From positions 62,001-126,000 of the forward strand of contig NZ_JADEUG010000001.1 of assembly GCF_015163665.1 (NCBI RefSeq): 64,000 bases of DNA, given 5' to 3'. Of the stretch, positions 41,290-51,454 are shown piece by piece; the first letter of the stretch is position 1; each line of letters starts with the position of its first letter. Position numbers and translations under genes: made by a program. The notes under the pieces were generated by a model. That model was not told the origin of the DNA. It did not search any database and worked only from the letters and a program-made list of their open reading frames with translations. The stretch is from Xenorhabdus sp. BG5. GTDB taxonomy: Bacteria; Pseudomonadota; Gammaproteobacteria; Enterobacterales; Enterobacteriaceae.

Positions 41290-42063
41290 ATGAATCAAAA
41301 TAGATCTTTACGCGACTTGGTATCACGTGCGCACCACGAACTGTTTACTGACCGTGATGTGAGGGCGCTTGAGCGTTATTTTGCACCGAATTTCATTGAA
41401 CATTCTCCACTAGTCAAAGACGGTCTTACCGGATTAAGTGAGTTAGTCCAGTCACATCCCGAACTGCATCATGAAACATTTCGCGTACTACAAGACGGTG
41501 ATCTGGTTGCTATTCACGGCCGTTTCACGGGCTTAGACGATCAGCCATTGGTCGGTTTCGATCTTTACCGGGTTGTCGGTGGCTTAATCGTGGAACATTG
41601 GGATGGCTTGGTACCGCAGTCCGCGCCCAACGCCAGTGGCCGAACTCAGTTAGATGGCCCAACTGAAACAGGCCATAGTCGTGACAGAGAGAAAAATCGC
41701 GAACTGGTGGTTAACTTTTTCACGCGCTCCCTGATCGAAGGGCACTATGATGAGTTTGGAAATTACACCAATGGTAAGGCGTTTCGCCAGCACAGCCCCG
41801 ATATTCCCGATGGTACGGCTGCGGTCATTGCGTTTCTTAAACAACTTAAAGATGAAGGGCGGGGCCTGCATTATGCAAAAATCCACCATACAGTAGCCGA
41901 CGGGCAGTTTGTTCTGACTCACTCAGAGGGGAGTATTGCCGGAGCACGTCACAGTTATTTTGAGCTATGGCGCGTCGAGAACGGCAAAGTGGCTGAACTT
42001 TGGGATGCGATCACACCCGTACCGGAGGATGCGCAAGCGCTGCATCGCTACGGAATTTTTTAG
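41290..42063 (+). CDS. Tandem NTF2-like (SnoaL-type) protein
   Basis: The protein contains two SnoaL/NTF2-like cone folds in tandem (about residues 5-115 and 130-255). Repeated signatures are HHELFTDRDVRALERYFAPNFIEHSP and VNFFTRSLIEGHYDEFGNYTNGKAFRQHSPDI, each ending with ELWR/HWDGL-type strands. These folds bind or isomerise small ligands, and the role here is unknown. I chose the ATG at 41290 (MNQNRSLRDLV); an in-frame ATG at 41266 overlaps the aldehyde dehydrogenase stop. Confidence 0.75.
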   Translation: MNQNRSLRDLVSRAHHELFTDRDVRALERYFAPNFIEHSPLVKDGLTGLSELVQSHPELHHETFRVLQDGDLVAIHGRFTGLDDQPLVGFDLYRVVGGLIVEHWDGLVPQSAPNASGRTQLDGPTETGHSRDREKNRELVVNFFTRSLIEGHYDEFGNYTNGKAFRQHSPDIPDGTAAVIAFLKQLKDEGRGLHYAKIHHTVADGQFVLTHSEGSIAGARHSYFELWRVENGKVAELWDAITPVPEDAQALHRYGIF

Positions 42064-42116
42064 CGTTGTTTGCAGACATGCTGAAATCCTGTGTCATTTC
42101 AATCAGGAGTTAGAGA

Positions 42117-42878
42117 ATGACGGCATATTCCATCGTCTATGCACCACTCGATCAGGCCACCAGAACCGAACAGGTTGTGGAACGTTTAAGTAACGCGATC
42201 ATCTCCGGGATATTACAAACTGATGAGCAGTTGCCTAACGAAAACGAGTTGTCGCGGCTGCTGGGCGTATCACCGGTAACTGTTCGTGATGCCCTGAACA
42301 CGCTACGTGCCAGGCAGTTGATTGATACTCGGCGCGGACGTCATGGCGGTAGTTTTGTGTGTCAAGTTTCCGTTGAGACAATGCAGAAATATCACCCGTT
42401 GCGGCTGATGGCTTCGGGTGAGCTGGCGGATTTCAGCGAGTTTCACTGTGCAGTGATTGGTCACAGTGCGAGGCTTGCGGCTCAACGTTCAACGCTGGGT
42501 GAACTGAGAAAGCTTGGACAACTGATCGACAGTTTTGCAGCCGCGACACAGCCAGATGCCCGTATACAGGCAGATATGCGCAGTCTGTTAACTCTGGCAT
42601 CTCAGGCACAGTCGGCCAGGCTTGCCAATCAAGAGTTGGAGATACAGGCTGAATGGGCTCCGTTGATGGTTCTTCTGTATCGAGAGACTGCTATTCACCG
42701 CGAGGTTGCTGCCGCCTGGCATACACTCTTGGCCACTTTGTATAAGGGTGATGGCTTCGCCTGTTACCAGCTGGCACAGAAGATGATTATCCGAATTACT
42801 GACCACCTGTTTGAATGCAAATTGCGTATGGAGACTGATGCGTCATTCTTGCAGCGATCTGATTTGAGATCTGACTAA
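42117..42878 (+). CDS. GntR-family transcriptional regulator
   Basis: The 253 residues have an N-terminal winged HTH (TRTEQVVERLSNAIISGILQTDEQLPNENELSRLLGVSPVTVRDALNTLRARQLIDTRRGRHGGSFV) and a helical FadR/FCD-type effector domain. It lies in the middle of the amine operon and presumably controls it in response to a substrate or GABA-related ligand; that is inferred from position. Ribosome-binding site CAGGAG. Confidence 0.88.
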   Translation: MTAYSIVYAPLDQATRTEQVVERLSNAIISGILQTDEQLPNENELSRLLGVSPVTVRDALNTLRARQLIDTRRGRHGGSFVCQVSVETMQKYHPLRLMASGELADFSEFHCAVIGHSARLAAQRSTLGELRKLGQLIDSFAAATQPDARIQADMRSLLTLASQAQSARLANQELEIQAEWAPLMVLLYRETAIHREVAAAWHTLLATLYKGDGFACYQLAQKMIIRITDHLFECKLRMETDASFLQRSDLRSD

Positions 42879-42899
42879 AAGACAGGGAAAGGGGGGCAT

Positions 42900-43655
42900 A
42901 TGTACAACGACATATACGTAAAACGAGCCAGGGATATCCTGGACGATATCTTGGTCGCGGCGCAGCGGGCTGCGACAACTTTAGCGGATAAGACAGCGCG
43001 TATTTTATTAGAGCTGCCGTTATATCGTACGGAAGGTGTTCGTTTGGAGCAGGAACAGCGCGACGTATTGCAAAAACATATCCAAGATGTACTACGGCGT
43101 AATCACGCTTGGTGTAACGGGGCGGGGTTTGCCAGTTATGCGGTCCCGAAGACGGTTAAGGAGGAGAACGGTTACTGGACGCTGGAATGGTGGCGTCAGG
43201 AAGGGAATACCATTCAGTATGCGCAGCTGGAACACAATCAAGAACAACGAAGGCGTCTGGATTTCCGATTGTTTGAGTGGTTCCGGCAACCAGCCAGCCG
43301 TCATCTTCCCGTCATCGACGGCCCCTATGTGGATTATGTCTGCAATGGTGCCTACACGATTACGATAGCCCATCCGGTGCTTATCGGTGAGGAATTTGTC
43401 GGTGTCGCGGCGGTGGATATTCTGGTTTCGACGCTGGATCGGTTACTTCTGCCGATTCTGGGAGCTATCGGTAAGCCAGCACTAATTATTAATGACGATG
43501 CGCGGGTTGTGACTTCAACTGTGCCAGGGGTACGCTCTGGTTCATTATTAAAGAACCAAGACGTTAACCGATCGGCAAATGGTGACGTCCCTCCACTGCG
43601 CCTGGTGATCCTACCGTTATCACACACTGAATCACACAGGGCGTTTGTCAGCTGA
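42900..43655 (+). CDS. Cache/PDC-type sensor-domain protein without membrane helices
   Basis: The 251 residues resemble a single extracellular PDC/Cache ligand-binding module: a long N-terminal helix (ARDILDDILVAAQRAATTLADKTARILLEL), then PYVDYVCNGAYTITIAHPVLIGEEFVGVAAVDILVSTLDRLL and a second sheet half. No signal peptide, transmembrane helix or output domain is present, so it would be cytoplasmic. Such orphan cache proteins occur beside GntR regulators and may sense the substrate, but that is inference. Start chosen by GGAAAGGGGGG upstream. Confidence 0.72.
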   Translation: MYNDIYVKRARDILDDILVAAQRAATTLADKTARILLELPLYRTEGVRLEQEQRDVLQKHIQDVLRRNHAWCNGAGFASYAVPKTVKEENGYWTLEWWRQEGNTIQYAQLEHNQEQRRRLDFRLFEWFRQPASRHLPVIDGPYVDYVCNGAYTITIAHPVLIGEEFVGVAAVDILVSTLDRLLLPILGAIGKPALIINDDARVVTSTVPGVRSGSLLKNQDVNRSANGDVPPLRLVILPLSHTESHRAFVS

Positions 43656-43691
43656 AGCCCACTTGTTAAGATTACTCAGGAGTTTTTGCTT

Positions 43692-44972
43692 ATGACTGAA
43701 TCTATGTTAGCTAAAAGGCGTAGGGCGGCTATCGCAAAAGGTGTAGGCGTGACCACACAAATCTATGTTAAACGTGCGGAAAATGCTGAAATCTGGGATT
43801 CCCAAGGGCAACGCTATATTGATTTTGCTGCCGGTATTGCCGTAGTGAATACCGGCCATCGTCACCCACGCGTCATTGCCGCAGCCAGAGAGCAATTGGA
43901 ACAGTTTACCCACACTTGTCATCAAGTCGTGCCTTATGAAAATTATGTAACGCTAGCCGAACGACTGAACCGGCTGGTGCCGGGTAATTTTGTGAAAAAG
44001 ACCGTTTTTGTTACCACCGGGGCTGAGGCAGTAGAAAATGCCGTAAAGATCGCGCGTGCCGCTACCGGACGTAATGGTGTAGTCGCTTTCAGCGGTGCTT
44101 TTCATGGCCGTACCTTCCTCGGTATGGCATTAACCGGCAAAGTTGCACCGTACAAAATGGGGTTTGGCCCACTGGTTAGCGATGTTTACCGTGTCCCGTT
44201 TCCGGTAGGACTACACGGTACCAGTGTAGAACAGACACTGAACGCGCTGGAGAATCTCTTCAAAACCGATATTGAACCCACACGTGTCGCTGCCATTATT
44301 ATCGAGCCAATACAGGGCGAAGGCGGATTTTATCCTGCGCCTCCAGAATTACTCAAATCCCTACGCGAAATTGCCGATCGCTACGGTATTGTGCTCATTG
44401 CTGATGAAATTCAGACTGGTTTCGCGCGTACAGGAAAACTGTTTGCTATGGAACATCATGAGGTTGCGGCCGATCTGACCACTATGGCAAAAGGTCTGGC
44501 GGGAGGATTTCCGCTGGCAGCTGTAACGGGACGATCAGAGTTGATGGACGCTGTAGTGCCAGGGGGATTGGGGGGAACCTATGGAGGTAATCCGGTAGCG
44601 ATTGCTGCTAGCCATGCGGTACTGGATGTGATCGGAGAAGAAAAGTTGGCTGAGCGTGCAACGCAGCTGGGAGAGCGGCTAAAACAATATCTGCATAAAC
44701 TGCGGCCGCATGTCCCACAGATCGCTGATGTGCGGGGGCTTGGGCTGATGATTGCGGTGGAGTTTAATTGTGCGGATAGTCAGGAACCTGATGCCGATTT
44801 TACCAATGCGGTGCGTCAGAAAGCGCTAGATCATGGCCTGATTCTGTTGACGTGTGGTGTACATGGCAACGTAATCCGTTTCCTGCCCCCGCTGACTATA
44901 CAAGACGATGTTTTTGACGAGGCGCTCAATATCCTGAAATCTGTCTTGCTCGATCTGAATAATCGGAGATAA
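43692..44972 (+). CDS. gabT: 4-aminobutyrate transaminase-like enzyme
   Basis: Class III PLP aminotransferase of 426 residues. The PLP lysine Lys267 is in TTMAKGLAGGFPLAAVTG, the ring-nitrogen Asp238 in IADEIQTGFARTG, and the phosphate region is TTGAEAVENAVKIARAATGR. Overall it is close to GabT/PuuE, which pass the GABA amino group to 2-oxoglutarate. With the aldehyde dehydrogenase and amine oxidase it suggests a putrescine/GABA-type route ending in succinate semialdehyde. The ATG at 43692 follows CAGGAG; an adjacent TTG start is less likely. Confidence 0.9.
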   Translation: MTESMLAKRRRAAIAKGVGVTTQIYVKRAENAEIWDSQGQRYIDFAAGIAVVNTGHRHPRVIAAAREQLEQFTHTCHQVVPYENYVTLAERLNRLVPGNFVKKTVFVTTGAEAVENAVKIARAATGRNGVVAFSGAFHGRTFLGMALTGKVAPYKMGFGPLVSDVYRVPFPVGLHGTSVEQTLNALENLFKTDIEPTRVAAIIIEPIQGEGGFYPAPPELLKSLREIADRYGIVLIADEIQTGFARTGKLFAMEHHEVAADLTTMAKGLAGGFPLAAVTGRSELMDAVVPGGLGGTYGGNPVAIAASHAVLDVIGEEKLAERATQLGERLKQYLHKLRPHVPQIADVRGLGLMIAVEFNCADSQEPDADFTNAVRQKALDHGLILLTCGVHGNVIRFLPPLTIQDDVFDEALNILKSVLLDLNNRR

Positions 44973-44990
44973 CCAGGAGGCATAACAACA

Positions 44991-45356
44991 ATGCACTGGT
45001 ATTTAAATGTATTAAAGAATTATACCTGTTTCAGGGGGAGGGCTCAGCGTAAGGAGTTCTGGTATTTTTTTCTATTTCAGATCCTTGCTGTTCTCATCAT
45101 TTCTTTTCTGGAACGGTTGTTTGCTGTTGCCAACCCCGAAATTTATATGGGGTGGTTTAGTGCTATCTATTTACTGAGCACATTTTTGCCAGCATTGGCG
45201 GTAAGTGCCCGCCGCCTACACGATATTAATTGTAGCGCCTGGTGGCTACTGTTACATCTGATCCCCTTTGTCGGCACTGTTATTTTACTGATTCTCGCCG
45301 CTCTGAAAGGACAGGTGAATCCCCAGGCCAGGCTAACGGATAATTTCCGATCATAA
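44991..45356 (+). CDS. DUF805 membrane protein
   Basis: Inner-membrane protein of 121 residues with the DUF805 pattern CFRGRAQRKEFWYFFLFQIL and ALAVSARRLHDINCSAWWLLLHLIPFVGTVILLILAALKG. Four membrane helices are likely. Function unknown in the family. It lies 18 bases after gabT and 12 bases before the amine oxidase, so it belongs to the operon. Ribosome-binding site AGGAGG. Confidence 0.88.
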   Translation: MHWYLNVLKNYTCFRGRAQRKEFWYFFLFQILAVLIISFLERLFAVANPEIYMGWFSAIYLLSTFLPALAVSARRLHDINCSAWWLLLHLIPFVGTVILLILAALKGQVNPQARLTDNFRS

Positions 45357-45368
45357 AGGAGAGCTGAA

Positions 45369-46913
45369 ATGGCAATGAACAGAAGAGATTTTATCTCTAC
45401 TGCCGCAACTTTTGCAGGGGCCGGAGTACTTTCATCCATACTTCCCGCTACATCTCTGCTCGCTCAGGCCTTAACTGCGGTTGATACTCCGTTCATCAAT
45501 ATTAACCAATTCCGGCCGACGCTATTGCAGGATGCACAGTATAGAACCAGCCGGTTAGGTTTGGATTCACGTATCTGGAATTGGCATAGAGACATGGCTA
45601 CCAACGCCATGCCAGCCAACTACTATGAGGCCTCTCTGGCTGATTGGCCAGCTTTTGGAAGCTTTTCCAGAGATCAGAGCTGTGAGGTTGTCGTTATTGG
45701 CGGTGGGTTACTAGGCGCTTCCACTGCGCTGCATCTTGCTGAAGCGGGCGTAGATGTGATTCTGGTTGAAAAGGATAACATTGGTTCGGGAGCCTCTGGC
45801 CGTAATGGGGGGCAAATGACCCCCGGAATTGCCCGCTGGGAAGCAGAAACCATACTGGAAAAATTTTCGCCCGATGAAGCTAAACGCTTATGGCGCTTTG
45901 CATCAATTGAAGCAATGGATCTTGTGGATGAGCTCCGCGAGCGTTACGGTTTTGAATGTGATCGCAAATATGGTCATATTACTGCTGCGATACATCCAGG
46001 TCATATGGGGCCATTGGTTGCTAATGTTGATGCCCGGCGCCAACTGGGAGATAGGGCAGTGAAGGTTATTGGGCCACACGAATTGCAGGAAGAGTATGTG
46101 TGTTCGAGTATCTATTATGGTGCCAATATCGACAGCATCGGTGGACAGGTTCAACCGCTGGCGCTGCTACGAGGCTTGGTTTATGGCTTCGTCAGACTGG
46201 GTGGACGAGTCTATGACCGTACAAAAGTGAAAGGCATTAGACAGGATGCCAGCAACAGCACGGTTATAGAAACTGAGCGGGGAATTATCAGAGCGAGTAA
46301 AGCTGTGGTGCTGGGGGTACATGGCTCTACCGATGAGTTTATTTCCGGTCCTTCTACTACAGTGCCTTTTTTCACCTATGTAGCGGTAACTTCGCCGTTG
46401 CCGATGGATATCAAAGAGCTTATTCCGTCAGATCTGCCTGTCTACGATACACAGTTACAGATAGACTATTATCGCGCGGTGCGTGGCAACCGTCTGCTAT
46501 TCGGTGGACAAGGCACTGGCAACTCCTGGTCACCGCGTGATGTGAACACCTACTTGCTTGATCGTGTCAGAACCGTATTCCCGCATCTGGAAAAACCTGA
46601 ACTGGAATACTCCTGGGGTGGGATCAGCGATCTGACCCTGAACGGTGCCACCGATGCCCGCAAAAGCGGTGACAGCATCCCTGTGTATATGGTGCATGGC
46701 TGGAGCGGACATGGAGTGGCGCAGACAGTACGCGTTGGCAAAGCCATCAGCGACGATCTCATCGGACGCAACCACGACTTTGATATACTTACCAGCATTG
46801 ATCATACGAGGATTCCACTAGGTTCCTACCTCTCTCCGGTAGCTATCCCATTGATTAAAGGCGCTCTGGGAGTAATAAGCACGCTTAATCCGGCAGATAT
46901 GGTTTCGTTCTGA
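45369..46913 (+). CDS. Tat-exported FAD-dependent amine oxidase (DAO/PuuB-like)
   Basis: The 514 residues begin with a twin-arginine signal (MNRRDFISTAATFAGAGVLSSILPATSLLAQ). The FAD Rossmann motif follows: EVVVIGGGLLGASTALHLAEAGVDVILVEKDNIGSGASGRNGGQ. The body resembles DAO-family oxidases such as gamma-glutamylputrescine oxidase PuuB, but the Tat signal would place it in the periplasm, unlike PuuB. It probably oxidises an amine and supplies an aldehyde for the dehydrogenase. Last gene of the operon; ribosome-binding site AAAGGAGAG. The exact substrate is unknown. Confidence 0.85.
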   Translation: MAMNRRDFISTAATFAGAGVLSSILPATSLLAQALTAVDTPFININQFRPTLLQDAQYRTSRLGLDSRIWNWHRDMATNAMPANYYEASLADWPAFGSFSRDQSCEVVVIGGGLLGASTALHLAEAGVDVILVEKDNIGSGASGRNGGQMTPGIARWEAETILEKFSPDEAKRLWRFASIEAMDLVDELRERYGFECDRKYGHITAAIHPGHMGPLVANVDARRQLGDRAVKVIGPHELQEEYVCSSIYYGANIDSIGGQVQPLALLRGLVYGFVRLGGRVYDRTKVKGIRQDASNSTVIETERGIIRASKAVVLGVHGSTDEFISGPSTTVPFFTYVAVTSPLPMDIKELIPSDLPVYDTQLQIDYYRAVRGNRLLFGGQGTGNSWSPRDVNTYLLDRVRTVFPHLEKPELEYSWGGISDLTLNGATDARKSGDSIPVYMVHGWSGHGVAQTVRVGKAISDDLIGRNHDFDILTSIDHTRIPLGSYLSPVAIPLIKGALGVISTLNPADMVSF

Positions 46914-47408
46914 ATGGCTAATTTCCATTAGCTGAAATGGTCATATCATGTAATTAAGTTGATCAGATAAACTATCTGCATCGGTGTTATAATCGTTAAT
47001 CTGATGACTTTCCGACTATTCTTATGAAATTGAAATCGAATATCACGCTGGCTGAACCTGAACGTAATAGTCTGGAGGCAGGCTAAATACCACTGGCGAC
47101 GTTTTATCACCTGGACTCAAGAAACCATGGAATATGAGCTAAAGACGTTATTGTCAGGTTATGGCGACAAATTTGCAATTAATTTCTCTTGAGGACTTAA
47201 TGAAAAAAGGACGCCATGTGAACATCAATTAAATAACAATGTTTTTTAATTTTTAAATGGGTAACGAATAGAAGTTTATGATAATGTGATATGAAGCATG
47301 TGATATATTTACCATTGTAGTAATGGGTAGTGATTTGTATAAATTAGGATAAGCATTATTGAGGAAGTTAAATAAAAAAAGAAAATAACTAACCCCGGAG
47401 TATTAATC
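46914..47408. other. Intergenic region with a possible gene remnant
   Basis: About 495 AT-rich bases. A frame without a usable start, roughly 47035-47193 on the plus strand, reads ...WRQAKYHWRRFITWTQETMEYELKTLLSGYGDKFAINFS and looks coding-like, perhaps the 3' remnant of a lost gene; I cannot name it. The rest presumably holds the promoter of the following gene. Confidence 0.3.
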
Positions 47409-47825
47409 ATGGCAATTGTATTTGCATCAATAAATCCACATAACAATCCCATACAAACATCAAGCACCAATTATGTTGATATACCTGGTTTGGAAATTGA
47501 TGTTTCAAAGTATTCTAACTCACCAGGTTTAACAGCATTAATCACCTTAAATATACCAACTCCCTATGCCTCAGGTAACAATTTTCCTGGAGGGAATTTT
47601 ATTATTATAACCGATCAAGGAGAACAGTTAGCTTTCGGTGCATTTACTTACAGTAATAAGAGTCCAGAATCTTATGGACGCACGCCATTCACACTAGTTG
47701 CCAGTTGTTCTCTTGCGTCTAACATTTCTATTATAAAGGCGCAGTGGAGTAATGTACGTGGTAGCACGGTCCATATTGATTCATATGCATCTATTTCTGC
47801 GATTATTCAGTGTAGTCTTGGTTAA
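47409..47825 (+). CDS. Hypothetical small beta-rich protein
   Basis: The 138 residues have no signal peptide, are rich in Ser, Thr, Asn, Ile and Pro, and contain alternating hydrophobic strands (PGLEIDVSKYSNSPGLTALITLNIP; GNFIIITDQGEQLAFGAF; STVHIDSYASISAIIQCSLG). The look is of a beta-sandwich binding protein such as a lectin, but I do not recognise a named family. A strong ribosome-binding site (CCCGGAG) supports the start. It is a single-gene unit with its own terminator, directly beside the phage/dif junction. Function unknown. Confidence 0.7.
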   Translation: MAIVFASINPHNNPIQTSSTNYVDIPGLEIDVSKYSNSPGLTALITLNIPTPYASGNNFPGGNFIIITDQGEQLAFGAFTYSNKSPESYGRTPFTLVASCSLASNISIIKAQWSNVRGSTVHIDSYASISAIIQCSLG

Positions 47826-47854
47826 TTCCAGATTAAGTAATCTATTGATAGTAA

Positions 47855-47888
47855 AATGCCGCCTTCTTATTGAAGGCGGCATTAATAT
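47855..47888 (+). terminator. Strong hairpin after the small beta-rich gene
   Basis: A 12-bp perfect stem, AATGCCGCCTTC with GAAGGCGGCATT, has a 5-base loop 30 bases after the stop codon. The downstream T content is modest. Confidence 0.75.
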
Positions 47889-47904
47889 TGGTGCCATATC
47901 TTAT

Positions 47905-50379
<2,475 letters not shown>

Positions 50380-50413
50380 CAATAACTGTCGCTAAATAGA
50401 GAGAGAAAAAAAT

Positions 50414-50839
50414 ATGATTCAGAACTATGTAGATCGTTATCAGTATAAGCATGCTATGCCTGAGGGATTTAAAGCAATGGCCGTTCAAGGCGGGCACTTT
50501 TCTCATGTGCTTTCAGATATTGAAGAAAGAGAAATTTTGACTTCCGATGGCACGAAGGAGCTTAAGCAAAAAGAAAAATTTGGTTTTGTATTGGCCGTGC
50601 CGTTTGATGATCATAAGTTAAAGGTACGAACAACTGAGTTTCGTAAGTATGTTTGTTCCAAAGAAGATTATATTTTCCTCAAATCTGTTGAGGCAGATAT
50701 TTCAGAGCAGCCCGTATATGTCTCATTTTTGCCGAGCGCATGGGCGACATCACGAGATAATAATGGTGTCTGGTATCAATATGTCACTGGTTCAATTCAG
50801 CGTTTTGATGGAAAGCCATTAATCAGTAATAAAAAATAA
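50414..50839 (+). CDS. Putative phage ssDNA-binding protein (gene V position)
   Basis: The 141 residues are soluble, mixed charge and aromatic-rich (VDRYQYKHAMPEGFKAMAVQGG; KFGFVLAVPFDDHKLKVRTTEFRKYVCSKEDY; SAWATSRDNNGVWYQYVTGSIQRF). I see no clear similarity to the 87-residue Ff pV. The role as single-strand-binding/replication-switch protein rests on its position between the initiator and pVII, as in Ff. A different early function cannot be excluded. Confidence 0.55.
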   Translation: MIQNYVDRYQYKHAMPEGFKAMAVQGGHFSHVLSDIEEREILTSDGTKELKQKEKFGFVLAVPFDDHKLKVRTTEFRKYVCSKEDYIFLKSVEADISEQPVYVSFLPSAWATSRDNNGVWYQYVTGSIQRFDGKPLISNKK

Positions 50840-51015
50840 CGTATTGAATAATACTATTTATGCAAAAAACCAGAGGGTATAAATAACGTATTTTGCAAGA
50901 ATTTAATTTAACCGATATCTATAATAGTTATTTTATGGGTGTCTATACCAAAATGATAAAAATCAGGGAGGGTAAATAACGTATTTTGCAGGGTATGAAT
51001 TTATCCGATATCTAT
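50835..51015 (+). repeat. Direct repeats before gene VII
   Basis: An imperfect repeat of about 48 bases occurs at 50873-50922 and 50968-51015, sharing GAGGGT, AAATAACGTATTTTGCA and CCGATATCTAT. The core AAATAACGTATT appears a third time at 50835-50846. The second copy includes the pVII ribosome-binding site and first codons; the first resembles a decayed duplicate of that start. Confidence 0.8.
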
Positions 51016-51084
51016 GACTTGATATTTAATATTGGGTTAATGATGTGTTTCTCGCTGGGTGTGATTGCCGGAGGCCAGAGATGA
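50995..51084 (+). CDS. VII: Minor coat protein pVII
   Basis: Only 29 residues: MNLSDIYDLIFNIGLMMC followed by FSLGVIAGGQR. The C-terminal half matches Ff pVII (VVLCFALGIIAGGQR) almost residue for residue. In Ff, pVII with pIX caps the virion end that emerges first and binds the packaging signal. The ribosome-binding region GCAGGG lies just upstream, within the repeat. The stop overlaps the start of gene IX, as in Ff. Confidence 0.88.
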   Translation: MNLSDIYDLIFNIGLMMCFSLGVIAGGQR

Positions 51085-51176
51085 TGATGTCTTATTTCTT
51101 TGGCGCGTTTGTTTTGGGATTTTGTATTTCCCGTTCAATTTTATATTTTAAGCGTTTAGCTGAGGTTTCAACATGA
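51081..51176 (+). CDS. IX: Minor coat protein pIX
   Basis: Thirty-one residues: MMMSYFFGAFVLGFCISRSI followed by LYFKRLAEVST. It aligns with Ff pIX (YSFASFVLGWCLRSGITYFTRLMETSS). Three consecutive ATG codons are possible starts; the first overlaps the pVII stop and the last (51087) would give 29 residues. The stop overlaps the ATG of gene VIII (ACATGA), completing a coupled VII-IX-VIII block. Confidence 0.87.
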   Translation: MMMSYFFGAFVLGFCISRSILYFKRLAEVST

Positions 51177-51400
51177 TTTTAAAAAAAATTACTGTAGGTG
51201 TTTCTTTGTTGGTGTTGTCTGCTGGATCTTTTGCTTCTGATGGCGGATCTTCAACACCTTCGGCGGCAAAGGCAGCCTTTGACCAGTTAACGAGTCAGGC
51301 AACCGAATTTTCGGCGTATGGTTGGGGGCTGGCTGTGGTGATAGTGGGGGCAACGGTCGGGATTAAGTTGTTTAAGAAGTTTGTGAATCGTGCTTCTTAA
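51173..51400 (+). CDS. VIII: Major coat protein pVIII
   Basis: The 75-residue precoat has a signal peptide (MILKKITVGVSLLVLSAGSFA) followed by a mature coat of about 54 residues. The mature part is very close to M13/fd pVIII: an acidic N-terminus, AKAAFDQLTSQATEFSAYGW, the membrane helix LAVVIVGATVGIKLF and the basic DNA-contacting end KKFVNRAS. Several thousand copies should form the virion tube. Confidence 0.97.
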   Translation: MILKKITVGVSLLVLSAGSFASDGGSSTPSAAKAAFDQLTSQATEFSAYGWGLAVVIVGATVGIKLFKKFVNRAS

Positions 51401-51417
51401 TATTCTTTTTCCTGTTA

Positions 51418-51440
51418 AGGGGCTTAGGCCCCTTTTTTTG
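51418..51440 (+). terminator. Rho-independent terminator after gene VIII
   Basis: The hairpin AGGGGC-TTAG-GCCCCT is followed by seven T residues. Ff phages have their central terminator at exactly this place, limiting transcription into gene III. Confidence 0.92.
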
Positions 51441-51454
51441 ATCTAGAGGTTTAT

